DNA from: Syntrophaceae bacterium UBA1062
GTDB lineage: Bacteria; Desulfobacterota; Desulfomonilia; UBA1062
Assembly: GCA_002316295.1 (NCBI GenBank)
Contig: DCDF01000234.1
Coordinates: 1 to 8,286, forward strand
Length of the DNA stretch: 8,286 nucleotides
Direction: 5' to 3'
This document shows, piece after piece, positions 1-6,611 of the stretch. Position numbers and translations under genes: made by a program. The notes below the pieces were generated by a model. That model was given only the letters and a program-made list of their open reading frames with translations. It was not told the DNA's origin and made no database searches. Every line of letters begins with the position of its first letter. Within the stretch, counting starts at the first letter, position 1.

Positions 1-681
1 GCAGAGAGCCTTCGAGGACTGCCATGGATTCCACGGGGGAAGGCCGTCTGGCGGGTCCGCCGGCAGCCCTTTGCCGTCCGCCCAGCGCCCCCGGTACTTC
101 CACGCGATCACACACCAGGTGACAACGAGTCCCAGCAGTGAGGGAGCGGCCGCGATGAGCAGATAGCCGGAAAAGGAGAGGGCCAGGCTCTGGCCGATGA
201 GTATGTTCTGCGGGTTGCCGATCAGTGTTGCCGCAGAGCCGACATTGGATGCGCACGCAACCGCCAGGAGGTATGGAACGGGATCGAGCCCGCGGCGCCT
301 GCATGCCTGAATGAGCACCGGAGGCACGGCAAGACAGACGATGTCGTTCATGAACACCGCGGAGAGAACGCCGGTGAGCATGATTACCGCCGCAAGGAGC
401 AGGGCGGGCGACGCCTTCAGTGATGTCACCGCCTCTGCGGCCCGGGTGTAGAACCCTCCCAGGCGAAGCTGAGCGGAAATCACCATGAAGGCAAACAAGA
501 GCGCGATCGTGGAGATATCGACGGCTCTGGCGGCCTCGTTCAGACTCAGGACTCCTCCTGCGATGAGGACGATGGCTCCCACAAGAGCAAGGCCTGTACG
601 GTCGAGCTGGAGCCGGGGCAGCCTCCCCAGCAGCATGCCCGCATACACCACGATGAAGACGGCCACGACCGCATGAGTCAT
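1..681 (-). CDS. SLC13/ArsB-type anion permease, N-terminal part (runs off left edge)
   Basis: The minus-strand frame is open from ATG 681 to base 1, giving 227 residues with no stop, so the C-terminal half lies outside the window. The protein is a very hydrophobic polytopic membrane protein. It shows the ion-transporter (CitMHS/ArsB/SLC13) signature: MND at residues 111-113, and SNVGSAATLIGNPQN at 145-159, which is the conserved helix-breaking substrate and ion motif of this superfamily. Residues 198-227 are polar and Pro/Trp-rich and look like the large cytoplasmic loop between the two halves. ATG 681 is the first possible start, because an in-frame TAG lies four codons upstream; no good Shine-Dalgarno is visible. 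It lies 65 bases downstream of the dehydrogenase on the same strand and may share its transcript. The substrate (arsenite, dicarboxylate, sulfate or other anion) cannot be told from this half. Confidence 0.85.
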   Translation of the reverse strand, partial: MTHAVVAVFIVVYAGMLLGRLPRLQLDRTGLALVGAIVLIAGGVLSLNEAARAVDISTIALLFAFMVISAQLRLGGFYTRAAEAVTSLKASPALLLAAVIMLTGVLSAVFMNDIVCLAVPPVLIQACRRRGLDPVPYLLAVACASNVGSAATLIGNPQNILIGQSLALSFSGYLLIAAAPSLLGLVVTWCVIAWKYRGRWADGKGLPADPPDGLPPWNPWQSSKALC

Positions 682-746
682 GGCCGGACACTAGCTCACT
701 TTAACGGAAAAGAGCAATACCGAACTGTGAAGATATCATCAATGAC

Positions 747-1502
747 TCACTCGACATAGATCATTTTCCGTGTCATCCCGCCGTCGACGATGAAGTTCTG
801 TCCGGTGACGAACCGGGACTCATCGGACAGCAGCCAGGAAACGAGCGATGCGATGTCTCGGGGCTCTCCCACACGACCCGCCGGGTGCTGGGCATGATCC
901 TCGGAGGAAAGGGGTTCATCATGGGTATGAATCCACCCCGGGCTGATGCAGTTGGCTCGGATGTTCGGACCCAGGCTCACGGCGAGGGCATGGGTGAGAG
1001 ACACCATGCCGCCTTTGGACGCCGTGTACGCGAAGGTGTTTTTCTCAGACTGGAGGAAACGGGTGGATGAGATGTTGACGATGGCACCCCTGCCCCGGCG
1101 GAACAGGGGGTATGCATGCTTCGCGGTCAGGACCACGGACGTGAGATTGACTGCCAGGATCCGGTTCCACATCGCGATGTCGATCTTTCCGATGGGATCG
1201 CCGTGCGGGTCGGAAATGCCGGCATTGTTCACCACGAAATCGATATGACTGTACCCCCGGCCGGGAAGCTGCTCGAACGCCGCCTTGACGGACTCCTCAT
1301 CGCCGACGTCCACATGACAGAACGCCGCATCGCCCTCGGATTGCAGCTCCGAGACGGTTTTCATGCCCGTTTTTCGGTCGATGTCGAAGATCAGGACCGA
1401 ATAGCCGTCCTCGAGGAGCCTGCGCGCAATCGCTCTGCCAATGCCCCTGGCGCCGCCGCTCACTACCGCGGCTTTCTTTTCATCGCCCGGATGTCCATTC
1501 AT
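747..1502 (-). CDS. Short-chain dehydrogenase/reductase (SDR), NAD-type
   Basis: A classical 251-residue SDR oxidoreductase with a Rossmann fold, predicted soluble and cytoplasmic. The cofactor glycine motif is SGGARGIG at residues 15-22, with Ser in place of the usual Thr. Asp40 at the end of strand beta2 favours NAD(H) over NADP(H). Further motifs are Asp65 (HVDV), NNAG at 92-95, catalytic Asn119, Ser146, and Tyr159/Lys163 in YTASK. The PGW at 188-190 and the C-terminal VDGG region are also typical. The longest frame begins at a GTG at 1514, but ATG 1502 is chosen because GGAGG (1508-1512) sits 5 bases before it and the GTG start would overlap that site. The extreme C-terminus (GGMTRKMIYVE) recalls a subset of SDRs with a KMIY tail. 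The substrate, an alcohol, sugar or ketone, is not predictable. Family assignment is near certain. Confidence 0.95.
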   Translation of the reverse strand: MNGHPGDEKKAAVVSGGARGIGRAIARRLLEDGYSVLIFDIDRKTGMKTVSELQSEGDAAFCHVDVGDEESVKAAFEQLPGRGYSHIDFVVNNAGISDPHGDPIGKIDIAMWNRILAVNLTSVVLTAKHAYPLFRRGRGAIVNISSTRFLQSEKNTFAYTASKGGMVSLTHALAVSLGPNIRANCISPGWIHTHDEPLSSEDHAQHPAGRVGEPRDIASLVSWLLSDESRFVTGQNFIVDGGMTRKMIYVE

Positions 1503-1507
1503 AAACG

Positions 1508-1512
1508 CCTCC
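1508..1512 (-). promoter_or_regulatory. Ribosome binding site deciding the SDR start
   Basis: GGAGG on the minus strand lies 5 bases upstream of ATG 1502. It argues against the longer GTG start at 1514, whose second codon would lie inside this site. Confidence 0.75.
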
Positions 1513-1519
1513 ACTTATA

Positions 1520-1547
1520 AGCATAGCCTCAGTGCTGCGCGCGTCAA
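1520..1547 (-). promoter_or_regulatory. Candidate sigma70-like promoter for the SDR gene
   Basis: On the minus strand TTGACG (1547-1542) is followed after 16 bases by TATGCT (1525-1520). These match the -35 and -10 consensus at 5/6 and 4/6. Transcription would begin near 1513, right at the ribosome binding site, leaving a leader of only about 12 bases. This short leader makes the call uncertain. Confidence 0.35.
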
Positions 1548-1633
1548 GGTCTGCCGCTCGAGCACGGTATATCGATGCGTGCGACGATCAAGGATGATCC
1601 GTGCCGGTTTTCGCCATACCCGCCGCCAGTGCC

Positions 1634-1662
1634 TTGAGGGCTGCGGCGGAGGTTTTTATATT
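1634..1662 (+). promoter_or_regulatory. Candidate sigma70-like promoter for the DUF4383 gene
   Basis: TTGAGG (1634-1639) and TATATT (1657-1662) are separated by 17 bases, matching the -35 and -10 consensus at 4/6 and 5/6. The -10 lies in a distinctly AT-rich patch inside GC-rich DNA. The expected start near 1669 gives a leader of about 97 bases before ATG 1767. I saw no convincing stable structure in that leader. Confidence 0.5.
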
Positions 1663-1756
1663 AATTAGTGAACAGGTTTTTTCAGTGATGATCCGAGACG
1701 ATTCGTCCTCGAGAAGCCGTGACATCCATGTCATATGCAGCCGTCCGAGGCAAAAA

Positions 1757-1762
1757 AGGAGG
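1757..1762 (+). promoter_or_regulatory. Strong ribosome binding site for the DUF4383 gene
   Basis: AGGAGG, inside the longer purine tract AAAAAAGGAGGAG, lies 4 bases before ATG 1767. It fixes that ATG as the start in preference to the frame-open codon at 1719. Confidence 0.8.
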
Positions 1763-1766
1763 AGAT

Positions 1767-2192
1767 ATGGCTACACGGTATTTCGCCCTTATCCTGGGCA
1801 TATTCTATGCGATCGTAGGCGTGCTGGGGTTCTTTCCACCGTTGCTTCAGTCTTTACCCCTGGATGCACCCAATGTGTTCGTCGATTTCCTGAAAGGGAG
1901 TCTGCTGGGAATATTCCCGTCGAACATCCTTCATAATCTGGTCCATCTGGTTGTCGGGATATGGGGAATCGCGGCCTACCGGAGCCTGGCGTCGTCCCGC
2001 ATATTCGCAAAGAGCATCGCCGTCATCTTCGGCGTGCTGTTCGTCATGGGGATCATCCCGGTGCTGCGCACCACCTTCGGTCTGATCCCTCTCTACGGCG
2101 CCAACGTGGTTCTCCATCTGGTGACCGCGCTTCTGGGCGTTTACTTCGGCTGGGTGGTGAGTGAAAGGGAAGCGCTCGTCGTGAGGCAATGA
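1767..2192 (+). CDS. DUF4383 family small membrane protein
   Basis: A 141-residue integral membrane protein with four predicted helices at about residues 5-25, 52-72, 82-101 and 109-130. The N-terminus (MATRYFALILGIFYAIVGVL), the central HNLVHLVVGIWGIAA and the late NVVLHLVTALLGVYFG match the pattern I know for DUF4383, a family of unknown function found in many bacteria. Helix 2 carries HNLVH (56-60) and helix 4 carries VVLH (114-117), so histidines recur at the membrane surface; no function follows from this. The start at 1767 is supported by AGGAGG just upstream and by homology at the N-terminus; an upstream ATG frame from 1719 would add 16 non-hydrophobic residues. The gene is divergent from the SDR gene and appears monocistronic with its own promoter. 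It converges tail to tail on the phosphoesterase with a 21-base gap and no visible terminator. Confidence 0.85.
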   Translation: MATRYFALILGIFYAIVGVLGFFPPLLQSLPLDAPNVFVDFLKGSLLGIFPSNILHNLVHLVVGIWGIAAYRSLASSRIFAKSIAVIFGVLFVMGIIPVLRTTFGLIPLYGANVVLHLVTALLGVYFGWVVSEREALVVRQ

Positions 2193-2213
2193 CCGGGAAA
2201 GAATCGAATCCGG

Positions 2214-3170
2214 CTATTTCATGAGCGCCTTTTTCATGAAAAGCCCCTTGATGGATCGGGCACAGCGGTCCATCACACCTCTGAGCGGGGCCCGGCTCAC
2301 CGGACCCTGCCCGAAAATGCTGTGCCGAAGGCTCGCAGACGGATCGTCGGTGTCGAATGCCACTGCATGGAGCTTTCCTGCCTGATGTCCGGGATTGACG
2401 GCAAGGGTATGTCCGATCGTGCAGCGATAGAACCCGCTCAGATAGGGTGATTCATGAATGTGGCCGTGGAGGCTTACCAGGGGCCTGTGCTCCAGAATGA
2501 ACCGCTCGATGGCCCGCGAGCCGATGGGTCTGCCGGTATAGAGTGTGTCGAGGCCGCTTCCAAACGGCGGGCAGTGGAATACACACACCGCTCGATCCTT
2601 TCTGCAGGGCAGAAGGCCGGCGAGCTCTTCTTCCATACTCGGCCTTTTCAGCGCGTATTCCCCGTCCGGGCTGGGCTCGATGCCTTTTTCCGTGCTCACC
2701 ATGGGAAATCTGCTCTTCACGAAGCCGCTGCCGCGGAGATCTCGGCGCACGAAGTCCTTGACCCAAAACGACGAATCGGTAGTGCATCCGTACCCTGTGA
2801 AAAGGACCCCGCCCAGCGTCACTGTCCTGCAGTGAATGCACGCCGCTTGAGGCGCCTTCTCCTGCAGATACTCGATCGCACGGATCCAGTCGTGGTTTCC
2901 GGGGACATACAATATCGAAATGCCGGGGCTCCGGCCGGCAATCCCGGCGAAGAAAGGGGCCAGGAACGAGTCGATGAATGAGAGCTGGGCCTGCAGGGCA
3001 TACGAGAAATCGGCCTGTCCCAGAAGGAGCTTGCTCACGCTCCCGACCCGCGTGGGAAGGAGGTCTCCCCCGATGAAGATGCACTGCGCCTCCTGTCTGA
3101 GGGCATAGGCCTCCAGATCGCAATAAAGATCAGCTCTGCCGTGGAGGTCGCTTGCGAAAGCTACTCTCAT
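2214..3170 (-). CDS. Calcineurin-like metallophosphoesterase
   Basis: A 318-residue protein with all the metal-binding blocks of the calcineurin-like phosphoesterase superfamily in order: DLH (Asp8, His10), GGD (Asp36), GNHD (Asn92, His93, Asp94), a lone His199 in VFHCPP, and GHIH (His237, His239). These ligate a two-metal centre that hydrolyses phosphomonoesters or diesters. There is no signal peptide or membrane segment, so it should be cytoplasmic. Between the GNHD and His199 blocks lies a roughly 100-residue segment that probably shapes substrate choice. The last 30 residues are basic (MKKALMK end). The frame is open from GTG 3191, but ATG 3170 is preferred: GGGAGAGG lies 6 bases upstream and the DLH motif then begins at residue 8, as usual. 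The substrate is unknown. It is divergent from the flavodoxin-like gene. Confidence 0.93.
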   Translation of the reverse strand: MRVAFASDLHGRADLYCDLEAYALRQEAQCIFIGGDLLPTRVGSVSKLLLGQADFSYALQAQLSFIDSFLAPFFAGIAGRSPGISILYVPGNHDWIRAIEYLQEKAPQAACIHCRTVTLGGVLFTGYGCTTDSSFWVKDFVRRDLRGSGFVKSRFPMVSTEKGIEPSPDGEYALKRPSMEEELAGLLPCRKDRAVCVFHCPPFGSGLDTLYTGRPIGSRAIERFILEHRPLVSLHGHIHESPYLSGFYRCTIGHTLAVNPGHQAGKLHAVAFDTDDPSASLRHSIFGQGPVSRAPLRGVMDRCARSIKGLFMKKALMK

Positions 3171-3367
3171 ACACTGCCTCTCCCGCATCACTCTCTACTC
3201 ATGCGCCAAGTCAAGCATACTACAGGAAAAGCGCTCTCCGGGAAAGAAATTCAGAGTGGAGAGTTCCCTCGAAGGGTTTTCCCTCCGGCCAGGGTCACGT
3301 CAAGGAAGCAGTGCGCAGAGATGCTTGAGCATAGTATGCATACGAGGAAAGCCGCGCGAAGGCGGAA

Positions 3368-3397
3368 TTGATTTTTCGGCAATAATCGTGTGATACT
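3368..3397 (+). promoter_or_regulatory. Candidate extended -10 promoter for the flavodoxin-like gene
   Basis: TTGATT (3368-3373) is followed after 18 bases by GATACT (3392-3397), which carries an upstream TG at 3389-3390 in extended -10 position. The start of transcription would be near 3404, about 50 bases before ATG 3453. Both hexamers match consensus at 4/6 only. Confidence 0.4.
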
Positions 3398-3404
3398 TTC
3401 CATA

Positions 3405-3417
3405 CCGGATTGTCCGG
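3405..3417 (+). repeat. Small inverted repeat at the predicted +1 of the flavodoxin-like gene
   Basis: CCGGA TTG TCCGG is a perfect 5-bp inverted repeat with a 3-base centre. CCGGAT also recurs directly at 3405-3410 and 3414-3419. It lies immediately downstream of the candidate promoter, where a repressor could bind, or it could form a short leader hairpin. This is a visible sequence feature without proven function. Confidence 0.35.
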
Positions 3418-3452
3418 ATAACCATGAAAAATTCGAGGGCGGATGTGACGAA

Positions 3453-3908
3453 ATGACGACCATTCTCGTTCTGTATCATTCACAAGGGGGGAACAACAGG
3501 AAAATGGCCGAAGCGGTCGCCGACGGCGTCAATTCAATCGAAGGGGCCGCGGCGAACCTCAAAGACGCCCTCGATGCCGGCCTCGACGACCTGCTCGCGT
3601 GCGACGGGATCGCGATCGGCTCGCCGGAGTACTTCGGCTATTTCTCGGGTGCCCTCAAGGATTTTTTCGACAGGACATATGAGCCGGCCCGGGACAAGGT
3701 GTTCCGGAAGCCGTATGCGGTGTTCGTCAATGCCGGCAATGACGGATCAGGGGCCTTGAGAAACATCGAGCGCATCTGCATCGGATATCGGCTCAAGAAG
3801 GTCTACGATCCGATTGTGATAAAGGGCGACATCACCCCCGATGTTCTCGAAGCCTGCACTCTCATGGGCCAGACCCTCGCTGCGGGCTGCGCGGCGGGAA
3901 TCTACTGA
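3453..3908 (+). CDS. Flavodoxin-fold FMN-binding protein / NAD(P)H-dependent oxidoreductase-like
   Basis: A 151-residue flavodoxin-fold protein. Strand beta1 leads into the FMN-phosphate loop YHSQGGNNRKMAEAV (residues 8-22; canonical loops have T/S-x-T/G-G-x-T). GSPEYFGYFSGALKDFFDR (56-74) is the isoalloxazine-contacting loop typical of the WrbA/flavodoxin family. The FVNAGNDGSG stretch at 91-100 is the third FMN loop. It probably works as a soluble one- or two-electron carrier or a quinone/FMN reductase. ATG 3453 is chosen because the family starts with this beta strand; the frame stays open upstream to a GTG at 3390, which would add 21 residues unlike a flavodoxin. The Shine-Dalgarno is weak (GGA, 9 bases upstream). 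Codons and GC match its neighbours. The redox partner is unknown. Confidence 0.85.
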   Translation: MTTILVLYHSQGGNNRKMAEAVADGVNSIEGAAANLKDALDAGLDDLLACDGIAIGSPEYFGYFSGALKDFFDRTYEPARDKVFRKPYAVFVNAGNDGSGALRNIERICIGYRLKKVYDPIVIKGDITPDVLEACTLMGQTLAAGCAAGIY

Positions 3909-4077
3909 GACGGAGCCGGGGAGGCGCCTGAGGGGCGGGCAACCGCGTGTGAGGAGAGGAAGCCATCTCCCGGCTGGCTCTCGTCCATCATTCGGGACGG
4001 TTCCTGAGTGCGGGCCGAATCCAGGCGGGTCATGGCCCGGGCGCTCGTATGCCACGTGCACCGGGCTGACTTCGAGA

Positions 4078-4090
4078 CGGCCTGAGGCCG
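4078..4090 (-). terminator. Short GC-rich hairpin just after the transpeptidase stop
   Basis: On the minus strand CGGCCTCAGGCCG begins two bases after the TAA of the penicillin-binding protein gene. It can form a 4-6 bp GC stem with a small loop. No T-run follows, so it is not a canonical intrinsic terminator; it may stabilise a 3' end or be chance. Confidence 0.2.
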
Positions 4091-4091
4091 G

Positions 4092-5321
4092 TTACTGTCC
4101 GCCGAGCGCGCAAGCAGTCCGATCCCCGCTAGCCGCCCGGGAGAAGTATCGCCTGATGATGATCCGGGAGAGCATGTCCGCCTCGATCCAGTACCGGTCT
4201 TCGAGGATCAGGAGGCATCCCACGGTGATCCCTTCGCCGGTGTCTCTGTGACGGGCATATCCGGTGAACCAGTTCCGTCTCCCATCCGGGTCGGTGCCGC
4301 CGATGCTTCCGCTCTTTCCTCCGATTGTAAGGTGCTTCAGCACCCGGTCGGAAGAGCACCCTCGAAAGGTCTTGGCAACCGTGCCTTTCCTGACCGTGCG
4401 CTCCATCATGTCGGCAAGAGCCTCCGCCGTGCTGCGCTTCATGACCTGGGTCTTTTCCACGGACTGCCCGCGGACGAGCCGGGGGGTGATCATATAGCCC
4501 TCGTTCAGAACGGCCGTTACCATCTGGGCGGCATGCAGGGGCGAGATGCGCGTCTGCCGGTTGAACCCGCAGGCGAGCTCGGCCGCGCCGTAATCGTCCT
4601 GGGGCAGATAGCTGACACTCGGCGTGATCTCGAATTCGCGGAGCAGGGATTTGCCGAACCCCATCCTTTCCGCGGTCAGCACGATCGGCTCCCGTCCCAT
4701 GTACATGCTCCCGAGTTTGCCGAAGACCACGTTGTTCGACTTGGCGAACGCGTCGGCCAGTGAGATGTCCTCGCACCAGCGGTTTCGCTTGTTGGTGAGC
4801 TGCTGCTTGTAGAGCGTGTAGGCGCTGCCGGTATAGAAGAACATGCTCTCCGCGGTGAAGCCCGCCTGTTCGATGGCGGCGACCGCGGTCACGAGCTTGA
4901 AAATGCTCGCGCCCAGCTCAGGCTCCAGGCCGAGGCTGCAGTCTGATTCTTCCCGGTTCCGTCCATAGAGAACCAGGATGTCTCCGCTGCGGGCGTCCAT
5001 CACTACAACGGCGCCGTAACACATCTTGTATTTGGCTGCGGTATCGATGACGAATTTCTGGAGATCCCAGTCGATGGTGAGGCTGCGGCGCTTGATGATC
5101 TCTTCGTCAATATGGACGAGATCCTGTCTCGACAGGGCGCGCACATGCCGAGAAGCGGGCATCTCCTGCCTGACGGCCGCATTTGTTGCGGGCGGTTCAT
5201 TCTTGCGGGAAACCCCGGTCGTGCACTCGCTTTCGGGATAAAAAGAGAAGAGCGCCACAGCGGCCAGTGCGAGGAGAAGCGGATATCTCAGCCGTAAGAA
5301 CCTGCGTTTCCTCCTCTTCAT
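4092..5321 (-). CDS. Stand-alone penicillin-binding transpeptidase, membrane-anchored
   Basis: A 409-residue PBP with a basic N-terminus (MKRRKRR) and one membrane segment at about residues 13-28, then a linker and a transpeptidase domain starting near LTIDWDLQKF (81-90). All three active-site motifs are present: SIFK (Ser139 nucleophile, Lys142), SNN (195-197), and KSG (336-338) in place of the commoner KTG. It should act in the periplasm as a DD-transpeptidase cross-linking peptidoglycan, or as a related acyl-serine enzyme. It lacks the PBP dimerisation/pedestal domain and any glycosyltransferase domain, so it is much shorter than FtsI or PBP2 (about 600 residues). The start is ambiguous. 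ATG 5357 adds 12 residues but has no good Shine-Dalgarno. ATG 5321 begins the natural signal anchor and overlaps the stop of the upstream micro-ORF as ATGA, which suggests translational coupling. It lies downstream of the DAC-like gene on the same strand. Confidence 0.9.
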   Translation of the reverse strand: MKRRKRRFLRLRYPLLLALAAVALFSFYPESECTTGVSRKNEPPATNAAVRQEMPASRHVRALSRQDLVHIDEEIIKRRSLTIDWDLQKFVIDTAAKYKMCYGAVVVMDARSGDILVLYGRNREESDCSLGLEPELGASIFKLVTAVAAIEQAGFTAESMFFYTGSAYTLYKQQLTNKRNRWCEDISLADAFAKSNNVVFGKLGSMYMGREPIVLTAERMGFGKSLLREFEITPSVSYLPQDDYGAAELACGFNRQTRISPLHAAQMVTAVLNEGYMITPRLVRGQSVEKTQVMKRSTAEALADMMERTVRKGTVAKTFRGCSSDRVLKHLTIGGKSGSIGGTDPDGRRNWFTGYARHRDTGEGITVGCLLILEDRYWIEADMLSRIIIRRYFSRAASGDRTACALGGQ

Positions 5322-5401
5322 CGGTGGAAGTTCGTCAACAGGATACCATCTGTGCATTGACGATTATTAATCCCTTTTTCCGACAGCAAGTCAATGGGCA
5401 T
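5318..5401 (-). CDS. Putative 27-residue leader peptide coupled to the transpeptidase
   Basis: This short open frame starts at ATG 5401 and ends with TGA at 5318-5320. Three points support it. First, AAAAGGAGGG (5410-5419) lies upstream with 9 bases between GGAGG and the ATG; this is the best Shine-Dalgarno in the cluster and serves no other start codon that I can see. Second, the stop overlaps the transpeptidase ATG 5321 as ATGA. Third, the transpeptidase has no ribosome binding site of its own. The peptide (begins MPIDLLSEKG, ends LLTNFHR) has no recognised domain or membrane segment. It could be a true peptide, or only a device to deliver ribosomes to the next gene. An alternative is that the Shine-Dalgarno is fortuitous and the transpeptidase starts at 5357. 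Confidence 0.45.
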   Translation of the reverse strand: MPIDLLSEKGINNRQCTDGILLTNFHR

Positions 5402-5410
5402 AACCAAGTC

Positions 5411-5415
5411 CCTCC
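5411..5415 (-). promoter_or_regulatory. Strong ribosome binding site overlapping the end of the DAC-like gene
   Basis: GGAGG, within AAAAGGAGGG on the minus strand, begins in the stop codon region (5418-5420) of the DAC-like gene. It sits 9 bases from ATG 5401. This position favours reinitiation by ribosomes finishing the upstream gene. Confidence 0.6.
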
Positions 5416-5417
5416 TT

Positions 5418-6611
5418 TTAGAGTGTCGACACGCTGCAGCAGTCGGGCCAGTAGAGGATGGTCCGCTCGTCGGTGCGCATGAACACCCGCACCGGTCCGT
5501 CCTGTGATATGACAAAGACGATGCTCCCTCCATACGCGCCTGAAAAGGCTATCCCTGAGTTGTGACGCGTGCCCAGCCCCCCGGGGTCCAGCGGCTCGCC
5601 TCCACCCTCCCCGAAGCCATCGGGTCCGGTGATGATCGAGCCTTTCCATGCGGGTGCGACGAGCATGGCCCCGAAGCTGACCAGCTCGAGCTCGGTGGTG
5701 AGAATCACCGCTCCGTCGATCACGCCCAGTTGAGAGAGGAACTTGATTCTCTCCGAGACGGTCTTTCTCACGGCTATGCTGGTGGGCACGTCGAGGTCGT
5801 CCTGGAGAAGCTGCTCAAGCAGCGGCTGAACGCCTACCTTCTCGATGAAATTGAACCGGGGGATGTAATATTTCCGCTCAAGGCTTTCGGATGGAAGGAG
5901 AATGAAAATGGAGCCGTGCCCCCGGGAAGACGCTTCAGAGAGGAGCATTTCGACGACGTCCCGGTAGACGCGCCAGTACGCGTCGCCGTAGGTGATATAC
6001 AGAGACTGGTTCCTGATGGCCTCCATCAGATGACGCCCCAGCGATCTCACGGTGAAAGGCGAGGGTGTGGCGGGCAGGAATTCGCCGCTCAAAATACGGC
6101 CGATCTGGCTGTGGTGCCGGGAGATCACGAGAGACCCCGCATCATTGGCATACACGGTAAAATAATCGGGACGGTACCCCATCTCACCGTATACCCATAT
6201 GGGAATCTCACTGAACGGATGGGCGGTGGGCGAGAAGGTGAAAATGCCCCATATGGTCAAGTCCTCAGTCTCACCGATCGGGCCGACCGCCATGGCGCTG
6301 ATGGCAGGATCGAGGGCTGGGGCGAGCTTGGTGATCGAGTCCACGGACAGACGAAGCGGGGTTTCGAGGTGGAAGAGATACTCAGAGGTTCTCCTCTCCC
6401 CCACAGCGCCGCCGGCCGGGCCGACCATGACCAGCGCGAACCGTATGGGCCTTCCTTCTTCGCGTTCGAGACTGGCGAGGTAGGCGACCTCTATGACCCT
6501 CTTCAGGCGGTGAAACGGAGGCAGGGGGGGCTGGATCTTTTCGTGGAGAGGATGAGCCTGGTCCAGCTCCCATGTCTCGATAATCCGCTGGATGATCCTG
6601 TCTTCGAGCAT
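5418..6611 (-). CDS. DAC (DisA_N)-like domain protein with N-terminal sensor-type region
   Basis: A 397-residue soluble protein. The C-terminal region (about 285-385) resembles the diadenylate cyclase fold: VIDGAVILT with DGA at 299-301, a following strand ending LVSFGAMLVAP, then GLGTRHNSGIAFS (345-357) aligning with the LGTRHRAA block, and a final strand GGSIVFVISQDGPVRVF. Canonical enzymes have DGA and RHR; here the second motif is RHN (349-351). A Gly-rich stretch (about 324-345) lengthens the gap between the two motifs. Residues 1-280 have no membrane segment and recall the N-terminal sensor regions (DACNV-like) found before DAC domains; that name is from memory and needs an HMM check. 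The gene may make or bind cyclic di-AMP or another nucleotide. ATG 6611 is preceded by AGAGG at 9 bases. Only 60-100 bases separate its stop from the transpeptidase start, so the two are probably one operon. Confidence 0.75.
   Translation of the reverse strand: MLEDRIIQRIIETWELDQAHPLHEKIQPPLPPFHRLKRVIEVAYLASLEREEGRPIRFALVMVGPAGGAVGERRTSEYLFHLETPLRLSVDSITKLAPALDPAISAMAVGPIGETEDLTIWGIFTFSPTAHPFSEIPIWVYGEMGYRPDYFTVYANDAGSLVISRHHSQIGRILSGEFLPATPSPFTVRSLGRHLMEAIRNQSLYITYGDAYWRVYRDVVEMLLSEASSRGHGSIFILLPSESLERKYYIPRFNFIEKVGVQPLLEQLLQDDLDVPTSIAVRKTVSERIKFLSQLGVIDGAVILTTELELVSFGAMLVAPAWKGSIITGPDGFGEGGGEPLDPGGLGTRHNSGIAFSGAYGGSIVFVISQDGPVRVFMRTDERTILYWPDCCSVSTL

Noticed and set aside
2231..2242. 12-bp palindrome TTTTCATGAAAA near the convergent gene ends
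   Set aside because: It lies inside the phosphoesterase coding sequence (FMKK codons), has no GC stem and no placed T-run, so it is not credible as a terminator.
3215..3339. GCATACTA (3215-3222) and its inverse TAGTATGC (3332-3339) in one intergenic region
   Set aside because: An 8-bp inverted pair about 110 bases apart is easily explained by chance, and nothing else links the two sites to a mobile element or origin.
3909..4091. Intergenic stretch between the flavodoxin-like gene and the transpeptidase, checked for a hidden gene or RNA
   Set aside because: The open frames through it are extensions of antisense shadows. Apart from the hairpin at 4078-4090 no motif, ribosome binding site or stable RNA shape stood out.
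4248..4763. Plus-strand open frame of 171 codons opposite the transpeptidase
   Set aside because: It is antisense to the region encoding the SNN and KSG motifs of the PBP; no recognisable protein and no start signals.
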